Source: JBHIBA01 sp046758845
Lineage (GTDB): Bacteria > UBA8248 > JACPRG01 > G963555815
Assembly (NCBI GenBank): GCA_046758845.1
Contig: JBHIBA010000038.1
Location: forward strand, 1-22,951
DNA length: 22,951 nucleotides
Direction of reading: 5' to 3'
Part shown: piece after piece, positions 22,930 to 22,951 of the stretch
How positions within the stretch are numbered: the stretch's first letter is position 1
Layout of the letters: every line of letters begins with the position of its first letter
Notes under the pieces: generated by a model
Told to the model about the DNA's origin: nothing
Seen by the model: the letters and a program-made list of their open reading frames with translations, nothing else
Databases searched by the model: none
Program-made: the position numbers and the translations under genes

Positions 22930-22947
22930 TGCGGGGGGCGCTTTTTG
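22930..22947 (-). repeat. Repeat box at the right edge, inverted copy of the left-edge box
   Basis: Read on the minus strand this is CAAAAAGCGCCCCCCGCA, identical over 18 bases to 3-20 at the other end of the window. It belongs to the same intergenic repeat family as the boxes at 58-76 and 18680-18693. Confidence 0.75.
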
Positions 22948-22951
22948 AAAG

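Noticed and set aside
1..22951. tRNA or rRNA genes
   Set aside because: No cloverleaf-like sequence with the GTTC loop motif and no rRNA signature was seen in the spacers.

Overview
The window is a GC-rich piece of chromosome from an uncultured bacterium. No rRNA, tRNA, phage or plasmid gene is visible. The protein content (UbiD, hydantoinase/oxoprolinase pair, CoxMSL-type molybdenum hydroxylase, ACMSD-type amidohydrolase, aryl-CoA-ligase-like enzyme, crotonase, sulfonate/taurine-type ABC importer) and the dense short intergenic repeats resemble lineages such as Rokubacteria, NC10, Tectomicrobia or deltaproteobacteria-like groups. That placement is an inference from gene style only. An identical 18-base box lies at both ends in inverted orientation, so the window may be a whole assembly contig that broke at a repeat on each side.

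Layout. 1-94: two copies of a GC-rich repeat box. 96-1466 (+): UbiD-family decarboxylase. 1467-1767: spacer with nested palindromes and a possible promoter. 1768-3300 (+): visibly AT-richer patatin-like phospholipase with an unrecognised C-terminal half. 7335-3536 (-): two-gene hydantoinase/oxoprolinase operon (A then B, 4-base overlap). 7336-7839: divergent control region with a promoter on each side, three palindromes and one copy of a dispersed hairpin element. 7840-12659 (+): tightly coupled operon of an ACMSD-type amidohydrolase and the FAD, 2Fe-2S and molybdopterin subunits of a molybdenum hydroxylase. 12809-15109 (+): large MscS-type channel. 15234-17727 (+): crotonase and aryl/acyl-CoA ligase, overlapping. 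17728-18760: about 1 kb with no gene, packed with REP-like repeats, a perfect 107-base duplication, a bidirectional terminator and a second hairpin element. 21514-18761 (-): ABC importer operon (binding protein, permease, ATPase) with a terminator-like hairpin after the first gene. 21724-21925: a MITE-like element with terminal inverted repeats and a possible 7-base target duplication. 22126-22896 (+): UbiE/MenG quinone methyltransferase, followed by a weak terminator and another repeat box.

How the genes may work together (inference). The importer could bring in an aromatic, heteroaromatic or sulfonated compound. The molybdenum hydroxylase could hydroxylate a ring, the hydantoinase/oxoprolinase-type ATP-dependent enzyme could open or carboxylate an intermediate, and the ACMSD-type and UbiD-type enzymes could decarboxylate acids. 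The ligase and crotonase could then carry the product through CoA-thioester chemistry. No substrate can be read from the sequence. The crotonase and the CoxL-type subunit both differ from the textbook members at active-site positions.
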